Source: Thermoplasmatales archaeon (GTDB lineage: Archaea > Thermoplasmatota > E2 > UBA202 > JdFR-43). From it: a DNA stretch of 64,000 nucleotides. How positions within the stretch are numbered: the first letter of the stretch is position 1; each line of letters starts with the position of its first letter. The stretch lies in contig JACIWA010000001.1 of assembly GCA_014361195.1 (NCBI GenBank), forward strand, positions 186,001 through 250,000, given 5' to 3'. Under the pieces are notes generated by a model that worked only from the letters and a program-made list of their open reading frames with translations, made no database searches and had not been told where the DNA came from. Made by a program: the position numbers and the translations under genes. Shown piece by piece: positions 1 to 8,385 of the stretch.

Positions 1-112
1 AAATTTTTCCTATTTCAACAATTCTATCATCCTCTATATAAATATCTCCCTTCTTTATTCTCCTCCTTTCATCCTGACTAGCTATTATTGAATTTTTTAT
101 CAGTATGCTCAT
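1..112 (-). CDS. Amidohydrolase, N-terminal part (probable MTA/SAH deaminase type), cut by window edge
   Basis: Only the first 37 codons are inside the window; the gene continues past the left edge. The readable protein begins MSILIKNSIIAS and continues into KGDIYIEDDRIVEIGKI, which is the N-terminal beta-sandwich of metal-dependent amidohydrolases of the SAH/MTA deaminase and chlorohydrolase group. The ATG follows directly on the TAA stop of the upstream gene (113-733), so the two are probably co-transcribed. The HxH metal motif lies outside the window, so the substrate cannot be fixed. A role in deaminating methylthioadenosine or adenosylhomocysteine would fit the nucleoside phosphorylase at 8382-9125, but that is inference. 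Dihydroorotase- or guanine deaminase-like functions remain possible. Confidence 0.7.
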   Translation of the reverse strand, partial: MSILIKNSIIASQDERRRIKKGDIYIEDDRIVEIGKI

Positions 113-733
113 TTAATCAAGCAGTATTATGTTATATGGGGTTACAAAAGGATACTCAGTTATTTCTCCTTCTACCTCTACCTTCCTTCCTTCAACATCC
201 ATCTTTTCCTTCAATAATATTCCAAGAACTCCTTCTTCATAAGCAAGCCTCATTATATATCCATCCCTATAAGGAACAACCGCTTTAACTACGCCTCTTA
301 CCCTTACTTTCCCTTTAGATGGAACATAAGAAACCACTTTTTCCTTTTTCCTGTAAAGTTCATAAAAATTTGCTTTCAGCTCTTTTAGTATGTCTTCATC
401 TGAAATAACAAAAGCAAGCTGATTTTCTTTAATTTCGCCCGCAAATATATATGCTTTCGTAAGCCCGATTGCATAGTTTCCAACTGCCTCTGGATTTTCA
501 ACCGCATTTTTTGCTTTTGGGCTAGGGGTTGCAACAACTATCTTTGCATCTGGAGGTGGCTCAATGCTTATTTTTTCAGCAACTATTAGAGGATTTTTTA
601 GCTCCGAAAGACTCCATTTTTTTAACAACTTGCATGTTTTTTCAGGCAAGCTTTTTTTCCATGCAAGCTCAACCGCAACAGAAACCGAAACTATCCCCAC
701 TACTAAGCCCGCAATAAATCCTACTAAATCCAT
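113..733 (-). CDS. Membrane-anchored hypothetical protein, 206 aa
   Basis: Residues 1-24 form one hydrophobic segment (MDLVGFIAGLVVGIVSVSVA) followed by a basic stretch, so the protein is probably anchored in the membrane with the bulk in the cytoplasm or outside. The last 70 residues (GKVRVRGVVKAVVPYRDG onward) are strand-rich and look like an OB-type or NfeD-like small beta barrel, but I recognise no family with confidence. The gene lies immediately upstream of the amidohydrolase and its stop touches that gene's start, which implies co-transcription. A TATA-like AT-rich stretch lies just upstream, around 736-750. Function unknown. Confidence 0.75.
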   Translation of the reverse strand: MDLVGFIAGLVVGIVSVSVAVELAWKKSLPEKTCKLLKKWSLSELKNPLIVAEKISIEPPPDAKIVVATPSPKAKNAVENPEAVGNYAIGLTKAYIFAGEIKENQLAFVISDEDILKELKANFYELYRKKEKVVSYVPSKGKVRVRGVVKAVVPYRDGYIMRLAYEEGVLGILLKEKMDVEGRKVEVEGEITEYPFVTPYNIILLD

Positions 734-834
734 AATTTAAATATATTCTTAATTATTAAGCTTTACCTTTTTTTATGCTAATTGATAACATTTGTCAAAA
801 GAAAGAATTATTAAATAAAGTAACATTACATTTA

Positions 835-2034
835 ATGAGTTTTGAAAATTTATACTCCGCAAGGATAAAAAGAATTCGCTCTTCTGAAATAAGGGAATTG
901 CTCGAAATATCCCAGCAACCAGATATGATATCTTTTGCGGGTGGTCTGCCAAATCCAAAAGCATTTCCAGTAGAAGATATAAAAGAAATAGTAAATAAAG
1001 TCCTTGAAGAAGAGCCAATAAAAGCCCTCCAGTATGGCGCAACGGGCGGGCTGGCGGAATTCAGGGAGGAGCTTGTAAAATATGCGAAAAGGCATGGAAT
1101 TGAGGCAAAATATGAAGAGCTTTTTATTACCGTTGGCTCCCAGCAAGCTTTAGATCTGGCTGGAAGGGTTTTTATTGATGAGGGAGATGTTATTTTTACT
1201 GCTTTGCCAACATATCTTGGAGCGATAAATGCATTTCTTGCATATGGAGCGAAGCTTGTGGGTGTGCCACTTGATGAAGATGGTATGAGAGTTGATTTGC
1301 TAGAGGAAAAGATAAAAGAGTTGAAAAAGAAGGGAGAAAAGCTTAAGATGATTTATACGGTTCCTACTTTTCAGAATCCCGCGGGAGTTGAGCTATCAGA
1401 GGAAAGAAGGAAAAGAATGATTGAATTAGCAAATGAGCATAATCTTATAATTGTTGAAGATGAGCCATATGAAAGGTTGAGATTTGAAGGAAAACCACTT
1501 AAAGCAATAAAATCATATGATAAAGAGGGGAGGGTAATTTACATGGCAACATTTTCAAAAATACTTGCTCCCGGCTTCAGGCTTGCATATGTTATAGGAA
1601 GTGAGGAATTGAGCAAGAAAATGCTAGTCGCAAAGCAATCAATGGATCTCTGTCCTCCTGGAATTACTCAGATTGTTGCATATCATTACATAAAGAATGG
1701 ATATATAGAAAGGCATATACCAAAAATCATAGAGATGTATAAGAGGAAAAGGGATATAATGCTTAATTCACTAGAAGAATATTTCCCTCACGGATGCAAA
1801 TGGACAAGGCCGAAGGGAGGAATGTTTTTATGGGTTGAATTGCCAAAACATATAAGCACAATTGAAATGTTTAAAGATGCGATAGCGGAAAAAGTTGCTT
1901 ATGTCCATGGTAAGGCATTTCATGTTGATGGTAGTGGGGAAAATACAATGCGCTTAAATTTCACAAATCCAGAAGATGAAATGGTGGAAGAAGGAATAAG
2001 AAGGCTTGCAAGAGTTATAAAGAAGAGAATATAG
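835..2034 (+). CDS. PLP-dependent aminotransferase, class I/II (aromatic/2-aminoadipate type)
   Basis: A fold-type I aminotransferase of 399 residues, moving amino groups between an amino acid and a 2-oxo acid in the cytoplasm. Visible hallmarks are FAGGLPNPKAFP near the N-terminus, GSQQALDL, PTFQNPAG with the PLP-contacting Asn, VEDEPYE with the PLP-pairing Asp, and the catalytic Lys at about residue 242 in TFSKILAPGFR. The pattern matches the archaeal ArAT/LysN subgroup, so aromatic amino acids or 2-aminoadipate are likely substrates; the exact one cannot be read from sequence. The ATG at 835 is chosen because MSFENLYSARI is a natural family start; an in-frame ATG at 775 would add 20 residues of unrelated sequence. 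The next gene is convergent, 12 bases away. Confidence 0.9.
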   Translation: MSFENLYSARIKRIRSSEIRELLEISQQPDMISFAGGLPNPKAFPVEDIKEIVNKVLEEEPIKALQYGATGGLAEFREELVKYAKRHGIEAKYEELFITVGSQQALDLAGRVFIDEGDVIFTALPTYLGAINAFLAYGAKLVGVPLDEDGMRVDLLEEKIKELKKKGEKLKMIYTVPTFQNPAGVELSEERRKRMIELANEHNLIIVEDEPYERLRFEGKPLKAIKSYDKEGRVIYMATFSKILAPGFRLAYVIGSEELSKKMLVAKQSMDLCPPGITQIVAYHYIKNGYIERHIPKIIEMYKRKRDIMLNSLEEYFPHGCKWTRPKGGMFLWVELPKHISTIEMFKDAIAEKVAYVHGKAFHVDGSGENTMRLNFTNPEDEMVEEGIRRLARVIKKRI

Positions 2035-2046
2035 GAAAGGATTTAA

Positions 2047-2475
2047 CTATTCCCTTATTTCTCCATTCATTACAATATTTTTAACAACATTTTCTATTCT
2101 TTCAATGGCTTCTTCTATTTTTCGGATTTTTGTAAGAGTATCATGATCTAGCCCTTTTTTTTCAATTAAGGAAAGATAACCTTTTGCTATTGCAATTGGA
2201 TTAAAGAAATAATGTGCAATTTCTTCTCTGAAAATTTTATCCTTAAATTTGCCATCATCTATTAACCCAAAATAAAAAATTGTTTTTCCTTTCTCAATTA
2301 TTTTGTATACTTTTATGCCACTTCCATCTTCTAAATGCCTCAATTTTTTCCTGGCAAGGTTATCTGCAAAAACTATTTCCATATCTTTATTTAGAATGAA
2401 TACACCATTTTCATCGTCTTTGATGTTTTGCTTTTTATGTGCCATTTTATTGTAAGAGAGCATTTCTTCAATCAT
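2047..2475 (-). CDS. Orphan PAS plus histidine-kinase DHp-like protein without an ATPase domain
   Basis: A 142-residue protein. Residues about 18-65 (GVFILNKDMEIVFADNLARK) look like a PAS sensor half-domain. The C-terminal part contains REEIAHYFFNPIAIAKGYL, which matches the H-box dimerisation helix of histidine kinases (compare TMAHELKTPLTAIKTY in the kinase at 34864-36609), including the phospho-acceptor His. The protein stops after the second DHp helix, and no HATPase domain follows because the next gene is convergent. The start at 2475 sits 25 bases from a TATA-like box at 2495-2506, suggesting a leaderless message; a longer reading from 2520 would overlap larC. It may be phosphorylated in trans or act by heterodimerising; that is inference. 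Confidence 0.65.
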   Translation of the reverse strand: MIEEMLSYNKMAHKKQNIKDDENGVFILNKDMEIVFADNLARKKLRHLEDGSGIKVYKIIEKGKTIFYFGLIDDGKFKDKIFREEIAHYFFNPIAIAKGYLSLIEKKGLDHDTLTKIRKIEEAIERIENVVKNIVMNGEIRE

Positions 2476-2494
2476 TAAACAATAAATGCGAAAA

Positions 2495-2506
2495 CTATAT
2501 ATATTG
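2495..2506 (-). promoter_or_regulatory. TATA-like box for the PAS/DHp gene
   Basis: The minus strand reads CAATATATATAG here, centred 25 bases before the ATG at 2475. This is the usual archaeal TATA-to-start distance for a leaderless transcript and supports both the start choice and independent transcription from the larB-larC unit that ends at 2507. Confidence 0.5.
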
Positions 2507-3664
2507 CTAACTCCAATCAAAATTGCTCTGACAAATCAAAAATGCCTTTCTTTTTGCCTCTTCATATATCTCCTTCAATGGTATTTTTTTCTGGCTTGCG
2601 ATTTTCCTGCACTCCTCATATTCTGGAGATATGTTTACTATTCTTCCATTATAATAACCTATTTTAACATTAACTTCTCCATATTTAGTTTGAATTTTCC
2701 TGATTTCCCTTTCAAGAACATCCCTCTTAACTTTGTAATATCTCAGCCCCAAAGTAGTAGTTTCTTCAAATATGATTTTCTTTATCTCCTCCATCTTATT
2801 ATAAGTAGATATAACTTTAAGCAAATTTCCACTCCTTCCCTTTTTCATGATTACTGGAAGAATAAAGGCATCTTTTGCTCCACTTTTAATAAGCTTTTCA
2901 ATCAAGTAAGGGAAAAATTCAGGGCTCATATCATCTATATTCGCTTCTATAGCATAAATCCCTTCTTCATCAATTTCCTTTCCAACAACAAATCTCAAAA
3001 AATTGGGAATAGCCATCTTCCTTGCCCCAAATCCATATCCAATTCTCCTCACCTCCATTTCCGGCCATCCAAATCTAGCTATGCCAAGCAGGGCGGCGCC
3101 AGTGGGAGTGGTTGTTTCTCCTTCAAGCGAGGAAAAAATCACGGGTTTTCCTTTTAGCAATTCCAGAGTTGCGGGAGCGGGCAATGGAATGATACCATGC
3201 TCACATTGAATTTTTCCTCTTCCGAGAAGAGGGGGAGAAGAATAGATTTTTTTTATTTTTAAGCTTTTTATCCCAACAAGAGAGCCAACTACATCAACAA
3301 TTGTATCCACTGCCCCTATTTCATGAAAATGTACTTTTTCAATGCTTATTCCATGAATCTTCTCTTCCGCTTTTGCAATTTCCTTAAAAATTTTCTTTGC
3401 ATCAAATTTTATATCTTCTTCAAGTGAGCTTTCTTCTATTATTTTATAAATATCTTTCAAATTTCTGAATTTTATATCAGATGAATGAATTTTTAATGAA
3501 GTTCCTTCAACAACATCTCTTACCCTCTCTGCCTTTATATTCACTTCTATTCCAAGCTTATCTATTTCTTCTTTCAATTTTTTTAAGGAAAAGCCCGCAT
3601 CAATAAGGGATGAGAGGAGCATGTCTCCACTTATTCCAGATATTATATCAATATATCCTATCAT
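2507..3664 (-). CDS. larC: LarC, nickel insertion protein for the Ni-pincer cofactor
   Basis: LarC (DUF111 family) inserts nickel into the pyridinium-3,5-bisthiocarboxylic acid mononucleotide cofactor used by lactate racemase-like enzymes. Family signatures are the N-terminal GISGDMLLSSLIDAG, the VHFHEIGAVDTIVDVVG block, PAPATLELLKGKP, TTPTGAALLG and GYGFGARKM. At 385 residues it is full length. The ATG overlaps the stop of larB in an ATGA arrangement, so the two genes form an operon. LarE, the sulfur donor enzyme, and a LarA-type racemase are not in this window. Two-reading-frame fusions of LarC occur in some bacteria; here it is one continuous frame. Confidence 0.92.
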   Translation of the reverse strand: MIGYIDIISGISGDMLLSSLIDAGFSLKKLKEEIDKLGIEVNIKAERVRDVVEGTSLKIHSSDIKFRNLKDIYKIIEESSLEEDIKFDAKKIFKEIAKAEEKIHGISIEKVHFHEIGAVDTIVDVVGSLVGIKSLKIKKIYSSPPLLGRGKIQCEHGIIPLPAPATLELLKGKPVIFSSLEGETTTPTGAALLGIARFGWPEMEVRRIGYGFGARKMAIPNFLRFVVGKEIDEEGIYAIEANIDDMSPEFFPYLIEKLIKSGAKDAFILPVIMKKGRSGNLLKVISTYNKMEEIKKIIFEETTTLGLRYYKVKRDVLEREIRKIQTKYGEVNVKIGYYNGRIVNISPEYEECRKIASQKKIPLKEIYEEAKRKAFLICQSNFDWS

Positions 3665-4401
3665 TTTATCCTCCTGTCTATGAGGTGAGCAAAAACCCCC
3701 GCTCCAAAACCATTATCAATATTAACAACCGCTATTCCAGGGGAACAGCTATTTAGCATGCCCATTAAGGAGGCAAGGCCATTTATTCCAGTTCCATATC
3801 CAATGCTTGTTGGAACCGCTATAACTGGTGAAGAGGTAAAATTTGATACCAGAGTTGGAAGCATTCCATCCATGCCAGCAACCGCAATAACCGCGCTCGC
3901 ATTTTCAAGCTCATCAGAAAAATTTATCAGGCGATGAATTCCCGCAACCCCAACATCATATATTCTTTTTACCCTGCTTCCAAGCTCTTCAGCAGTTACG
4001 CTTGCTTCTTCCGCTATTCTTAAGTCAGCGGTGCCTGCAGATGCAACAACTATATAGCTTTCTCTTTTTTCTATTTTCTTTTTCCCTATAACAATCATCC
4101 CGCATTCCTTATAATATCTGCAGTTTTTTATCCCTTTCAGCTCTTCATATATCTCTTCATTTGCCCTTGTTATGAAAATTTTCTCTCTTGAAAGCATTTC
4201 TTCAACAATTTTCTTTATCTGTTCCTTTGTTTTTCCTTCCGCATATATTGCTTCAGGTATTCCACGCCTTAGCCTTCGATGAAAATCAATTTTTGCAAAT
4301 CCAATATCTTTAAATGGCAGAATTTTAAGATATTTTTTAGCTTCTTCAATGCTTATTTTCCCCTCTTTTACTCCTTTAAGCAATTCCTCAACTTCCATCA
4401 T
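3661..4401 (-). CDS. larB: LarB, pyridinium-3,5-biscarboxylic acid mononucleotide synthase
   Basis: LarB carboxylates and hydrolyses nicotinic acid adenine dinucleotide in the first step of Ni-pincer cofactor synthesis. The C-terminal half carries the AIR-carboxylase (PurE-like) fold with VVASAGTADLRIAEEA, AVAGMDGMLPTLV and the glycine-rich PTSIGYGTGINGLASLMGM block. It is 246 residues, the usual LarB length. Two adjacent ATGs (4401 and 4398) are possible; either lies about 25 bases after an AT-rich TATA-like stretch (TTTAAATTTTAC) on the minus strand. It is first in a two-gene operon with larC and divergent from the DUF63 gene at 4447. Confusion with PurE itself is unlikely because of the long N-terminal region and the larC partner. 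Confidence 0.92.
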   Translation of the reverse strand: MMEVEELLKGVKEGKISIEEAKKYLKILPFKDIGFAKIDFHRRLRRGIPEAIYAEGKTKEQIKKIVEEMLSREKIFITRANEEIYEELKGIKNCRYYKECGMIVIGKKKIEKRESYIVVASAGTADLRIAEEASVTAEELGSRVKRIYDVGVAGIHRLINFSDELENASAVIAVAGMDGMLPTLVSNFTSSPVIAVPTSIGYGTGINGLASLMGMLNSCSPGIAVVNIDNGFGAGVFAHLIDRRIK

Positions 4402-4446
4402 GTCAATAAAATTGTAAAATTTAAATCTTTCATATAGTTACATTTC

Positions 4447-5496
4447 ATGAAGCTTCGCTACATTTCAATCCCGCTAATTTTTTTCCTTATCCTGCTAATC
4501 CTCTTTCCCCATATATTCTATGACAGATTTATATGGAAATACTTCATCGGCCCAGTAATAGCGGACGCAACAGGCAGGCCAGCGGTAAGAAATGGTGTAA
4601 TAGCATATGAAGGATATACAATTATATCTGAGCTAGTATATGGTGCTTTTCTTATTTTATTCATCTATCTGTGCTATCTCTTCTTTGAAAAATATAAGAT
4701 AAAAGTTGATTTGAAATTTATAATTTATTCCCTGCCTTTCATAGCATATGGTTCAATTTCAAGGGTTCTTGAAGATGCGGGAGCATTACCAACTCCTCTC
4801 TCATATCTTTTTATCACCCCTTTTATATACGCTCAGGTAGGAATATTTTTTTTCATTTCAATTTTATATGGAATAAAATTTAAGGAAGAAAAAAATTTTA
4901 TTATAGCTATTTTTGGAATAAACATTTTTTATGCCTTCCTTTATTTCATTTTTTCTTTAAAGCTAAATCCAGTTATTTTTGCAATAATTTCCATAATAGC
5001 ATTTTTTATATACAGAAAAATGGCTAAGGATTACAATTCTTCAATTTTCTTATTTGGCATAATTGCAATGATCTCATCGCTTGCAACCCTTATTTTTTTT
5101 GTAAGAAAAATTGAGGCAATAATTTTAATTTCTTTATTTTTATCAATAGCATTAACCGCATTTATTTTCTACTTGCTGAAAGATAAAATATCTTTCATGG
5201 ATAAAATTAGCTCTTTTGTAATTTTTGCCCATCTTTTGGATGGAATAACAACATATCTTGCAGTTGTTGATCCTTTCAAGATAGGTTTCAAATATGGAGA
5301 GAAGCATCCTTTTTCTGCTTTTTTGATGAATTACGGTATTCTATATCCCTTAATAAAAACAATTGTAACATTTCTTGTATTATATGGAATAGATGATTTA
5401 AAATTGAATTTGAAAAATACAATAAAGTTCTTCTTATTTTTCCTAGGATTTTCTCCTGGATTAAGAGATTTACTACGCGTCCTTATATCTGTTTAG
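4447..5496 (+). CDS. DUF63 family multi-spanning membrane protein
   Basis: A 349-residue archaeal integral membrane protein with about eight to nine hydrophobic segments. The family-specific part is the region around residues 30-115: FIGPVIADA, a GYTIISELVYGAF segment and the PFIAYGSISRVLEDAG block, which I recognise as DUF63. The function of the family is not known. The gene is divergent from larB across a 45-bp AT-rich spacer and its 3' end overlaps the convergent PaaK-like gene by four bases. Nothing in the sequence indicates a substrate or enzymatic residues. Confidence 0.75.
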   Translation: MKLRYISIPLIFFLILLILFPHIFYDRFIWKYFIGPVIADATGRPAVRNGVIAYEGYTIISELVYGAFLILFIYLCYLFFEKYKIKVDLKFIIYSLPFIAYGSISRVLEDAGALPTPLSYLFITPFIYAQVGIFFFISILYGIKFKEEKNFIIAIFGINIFYAFLYFIFSLKLNPVIFAIISIIAFFIYRKMAKDYNSSIFLFGIIAMISSLATLIFFVRKIEAIILISLFLSIALTAFIFYLLKDKISFMDKISSFVIFAHLLDGITTYLAVVDPFKIGFKYGEKHPFSAFLMNYGILYPLIKTIVTFLVLYGIDDLKLNLKNTIKFFLFFLGFSPGLRDLLRVLISV

Positions 5497-6845
5497 GGTA
5501 ATCTTACATTAGATGCAACAACTGGAGGAGGAGTTTCAAGTGAAGCACTTTTCTGAATCTCTTTCACTTCTATAATTTCTACTTCTATTTCTCCATTGAA
5601 TTTTTCTTCAAATTTTTCCTTTAGCTTATTGAAAATAATTTCATTTTTTGGCTCTTTATTTCTTTCCTCATCATCTATTACAATTAATACTTCTATTTTT
5701 TCAATGCTCTTTTGCAAAATTTGGAATTGGAGTATTTTTCTTGTATTCATTTCTTCCATTACTTTTGCTGGAATTCCAGTTATTGTAAAAGGTGGAATTA
5801 TTTTCCCACTTGGCAATATAATTGAATCTGCTTTTCTTCCCTCTATTCTCTCTATAATTGGAGAATTTATTCCACATCCACATTTACTCTTGATAGGAGT
5901 TATGAAATCATTTAAGCCATCATATCTTATTATAGGAGTTGCATTTCCGTATAGCTTTGTAACAACTATTCTTCCTGTTTTATCTGTTGGCTTATTATTT
6001 TCATCAACTACTTCAACATGAACCATATCATAATGCAAGTGATATTTTCCTCTCTTGCATTCATAGGCAATAGGCCCGCCTTCTGTTGAGCCATATACAT
6101 CATATACTCTTGCATTGAATGCTTCTTCAATATACTTCTTTGTATATTCATCCAGCACCGCACCTGATGATGCCATAACTTCTGGCTCTATTTTAAGCCC
6201 TTTCTTATTTTTAATTATTGCAAGAGCCCTTAGATTTCCTGGATATCCACCTAGGAATTTTGGATCAAATTTTTCAATTTTTTCAGCCATCTTTTCCACT
6301 TCCTCGCCCACATGAAGAATCTGGAGATTATTTAATGAAAATACTGGCTTTAGGCTAGGTATTGCGGTCCTTCTTAAATAAGCTTCTTCAGCACTTCCAG
6401 AAGTTAAATCAACTATAACACTCATCCTGTCCTTCATCCAATTTACATCATATTCCCTTAGCTCCCTTAAAAAGCCCATCAATGCCTTTATTATTGTATA
6501 AAAATCAACATATATGCTAACCGGTTTTCCTGTTGAGCCTGATGTGCTTACAATGCTGTATTTTTTTCTTTTATCTGGAATAATTTTATCTGGAAAATTT
6601 TTTCTTATATCTTCTTTTTTTAGTATTGGTAAATTTTCAATGTTTTCAAGAGATATTGAATTTATGTCAATTCCCTTATATTTTTCCTTATATAATGGAA
6701 TTTTCATTGCATATTTTATTATTTTTTTAAAGCATTTACTCCTGTATTTCTCTATCTTCTCCTCACTTTCAAACAGCCTATCAATATCTGAGATATAATA
6801 TTTTACAACTTTTGAAAGAGTAAATGGATTTAGCAAAGAATTCAT
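5493..6845 (-). CDS. PaaK/CapK-like adenylate-forming ligase (phenylacetate-CoA ligase family)
   Basis: An ANL-superfamily enzyme that activates a carboxylic acid with ATP and probably passes it to CoA. Hallmarks are the phosphate loop STSGSTGKPVS, the adenine-binding VYGSTEGGPIAYEC, the GRIVVTKLYGNATPIIRYD block and the Cys-rich CGCG stretch typical of the PaaK branch. The predicted protein is 450 residues, close to family length. I start at the ATG at 6845, which begins MNSLLNPF and lies about 27 bases after a TATA-like TTTTTATATTTG on the minus strand; the ATG at 6902 would fall in the divergent promoter region. An aryl or fatty acid is the likely substrate; phenylacetate itself is not proven. 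Confidence 0.85.
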   Translation of the reverse strand: MNSLLNPFTLSKVVKYYISDIDRLFESEEKIEKYRSKCFKKIIKYAMKIPLYKEKYKGIDINSISLENIENLPILKKEDIRKNFPDKIIPDKRKKYSIVSTSGSTGKPVSIYVDFYTIIKALMGFLRELREYDVNWMKDRMSVIVDLTSGSAEEAYLRRTAIPSLKPVFSLNNLQILHVGEEVEKMAEKIEKFDPKFLGGYPGNLRALAIIKNKKGLKIEPEVMASSGAVLDEYTKKYIEEAFNARVYDVYGSTEGGPIAYECKRGKYHLHYDMVHVEVVDENNKPTDKTGRIVVTKLYGNATPIIRYDGLNDFITPIKSKCGCGINSPIIERIEGRKADSIILPSGKIIPPFTITGIPAKVMEEMNTRKILQFQILQKSIEKIEVLIVIDDEERNKEPKNEIIFNKLKEKFEEKFNGEIEVEIIEVKEIQKSASLETPPPVVASNVRLP

Positions 6846-6919
6846 AATTTGGATGCTATACAAATATAAAAATGTAACTTTTTCAAAATATTTATATTCC
6901 AAATTTAATATACTCCGAT

Positions 6920-7165
6920 ATGATTAAGGCTTATATCTTGATAACAACATATGTAGGAAATCTGAAGGCGGTTCTTGAGGAAATGAGGAAATTGAAGGAT
7001 ATTGAGAGTATTGCGGTGGTGGCGGGGGATTATGATATAATAATAAAGGCAAAAGTTAATACGCTTGAAGAGTTGATGGAGCTTACAGATAAAATACATG
7101 AAATAAAAGGTGTAAAGAGAACAAATACTCAGGTTATAGAAAAGGAGATGGAAGTAGAAACATGA
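6920..7165 (+). CDS. Stand-alone Lrp/AsnC ligand-binding (RAM) domain protein
   Basis: An 81-residue protein consisting only of the RAM effector-binding domain of Lrp/AsnC regulators, with no helix-turn-helix. The family pattern is visible in AYILITTYVGNLKAV, IESIAVVAGDYDIIIKAKV and IKGVKRTNTQVI. Such proteins form octamers and bind amino acids. The stop codon overlaps the ATG of the next gene (ATGA), which encodes a permease ending in the same kind of domain, so the two proteins are probably made together and may co-assemble. Confidence 0.85.
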   Translation: MIKAYILITTYVGNLKAVLEEMRKLKDIESIAVVAGDYDIIIKAKVNTLEELMELTDKIHEIKGVKRTNTQVIEKEMEVET

Positions 7166-8385
7166 GGATAAGAAGAAGATATCTTTTTTATCTTCTAGCA
7201 ATTCTTTCATCAATAGCTCTTTCCGTATCTGCAACTTTTGATAGCATAATTTCTACAAATTATATAAAAGAGCCTTGGGTTTTTTGCCTCTCTTTTTTTA
7301 TTCTTGGGCTTGTTACAACTATATTAATTTTGCTTTTCCTTTCCCTTCCTTATAAGGATAAAAGAATTGGCTCATTTATTGACCCTTCTTTTAGAGGATT
7401 AAGAATGATAAGGAAAGAAGAGCTCAAATATCATTTAATAGCGGGACTTGGAAATGCGGGAACAACAATAAGCTACTACTTCATTGTATCAATGTTTGTT
7501 GAGCCATCAATAATTTTATCTTTTTCACAGCTTGTAATATTATATCTATTGCTTGTAGAAGCGGTTGCGGAGAATAATGCACCAACATTCGCAGAAGTTC
7601 AATCCGCATTAGTAGTTACGACTGGAGCAATTCTTGGCTCGATTTCATTGCATGGAGAGATAAACCTTGAGGCATTGCTGATTGTTTTGCTCTTTTTAAA
7701 TCCAACATGGGTTATGTTTTCTATAGGACAGAGAAAGCTAAAGATTTTGAGAATAAATGGAAAGGCAAATGACTCGCTTAATATAAGGCTATGGAACCTT
7801 ATATTTACAACATTTTTTGTTTTCTTTGCAATAATATTTGTTGATAGAGGATTTATAGGTGAGAGCTTTAATTCAATAAAAAATTCCTTCTCATTTCTTA
7901 TGGTGGGGGTTATCTCAACTTTCTTTTCAGTTGTGCTTTTCATAAGAGCTATGGGAATGGGCAAGGCAAGCGTAACCCAGGCAATAAGAGCATCTTCCCT
8001 TTTCATTTCAATTCCTTTCTTCCTTATTGCAGGAAAATTTTTCCCGATTACAATTCAAACAGATCCACTTCTCATCATTCTTAAAGTAATTGGATTAATA
8101 CTCGTTGCGATAGGAGTTATTTCATTTGCATTAACTGATGTTAAGGCATATGTATTTATAAATATAAGACCATATTATTCTGTTGCAAAATTATCTGAGG
8201 AAATATTGAATATAAAAGGAATTACTGCGGTTGATGTCACTGCGGGGAGCTATGATATAATTGCTAAGGTAAGAACAAGAACCTTGGGTAAGGGATATGA
8301 AAGAATTGTAAGGGCTATTGAAAATATAAAAGGGATAGAGAATTTTAAATGGCAATCAATACTCAAGGAATGGGAGGAAATATGA
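7162..8385 (+). CDS. EamA/DMT-like permease with C-terminal RAM domain
   Basis: A 407-residue protein. Residues 1 to about 325 hold roughly ten hydrophobic segments in two halves, as in drug/metabolite transporters of the EamA type (for example IILSFSQLVILYLLLVEAV and IRASSLFISIPFFLIAGK). From about residue 328 the chain becomes soluble and reads VKAYVFINIRPYYSV, AVDVTAGSYDIIAKVRT and KGIENFKWQSI, an Lrp/AsnC-type RAM domain resembling the separate protein encoded just upstream. A small-molecule-sensing regulatory domain fused to a permease suggests transport gated by an amino acid or similar ligand; this is inference. It overlaps both neighbours by four bases, forming an operon with the RAM gene and the phosphorylase. 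Confidence 0.8.
   Translation: MRIRRRYLFYLLAILSSIALSVSATFDSIISTNYIKEPWVFCLSFFILGLVTTILILLFLSLPYKDKRIGSFIDPSFRGLRMIRKEELKYHLIAGLGNAGTTISYYFIVSMFVEPSIILSFSQLVILYLLLVEAVAENNAPTFAEVQSALVVTTGAILGSISLHGEINLEALLIVLLFLNPTWVMFSIGQRKLKILRINGKANDSLNIRLWNLIFTTFFVFFAIIFVDRGFIGESFNSIKNSFSFLMVGVISTFFSVVLFIRAMGMGKASVTQAIRASSLFISIPFFLIAGKFFPITIQTDPLLIILKVIGLILVAIGVISFALTDVKAYVFINIRPYYSVAKLSEEILNIKGITAVDVTAGSYDIIAKVRTRTLGKGYERIVRAIENIKGIENFKWQSILKEWEEI

Noticed and set aside
4447-5496. DUF63 protein as a transporter of known type
   Set aside because: No transporter signature is visible; only the DUF63-like blocks support a family assignment.
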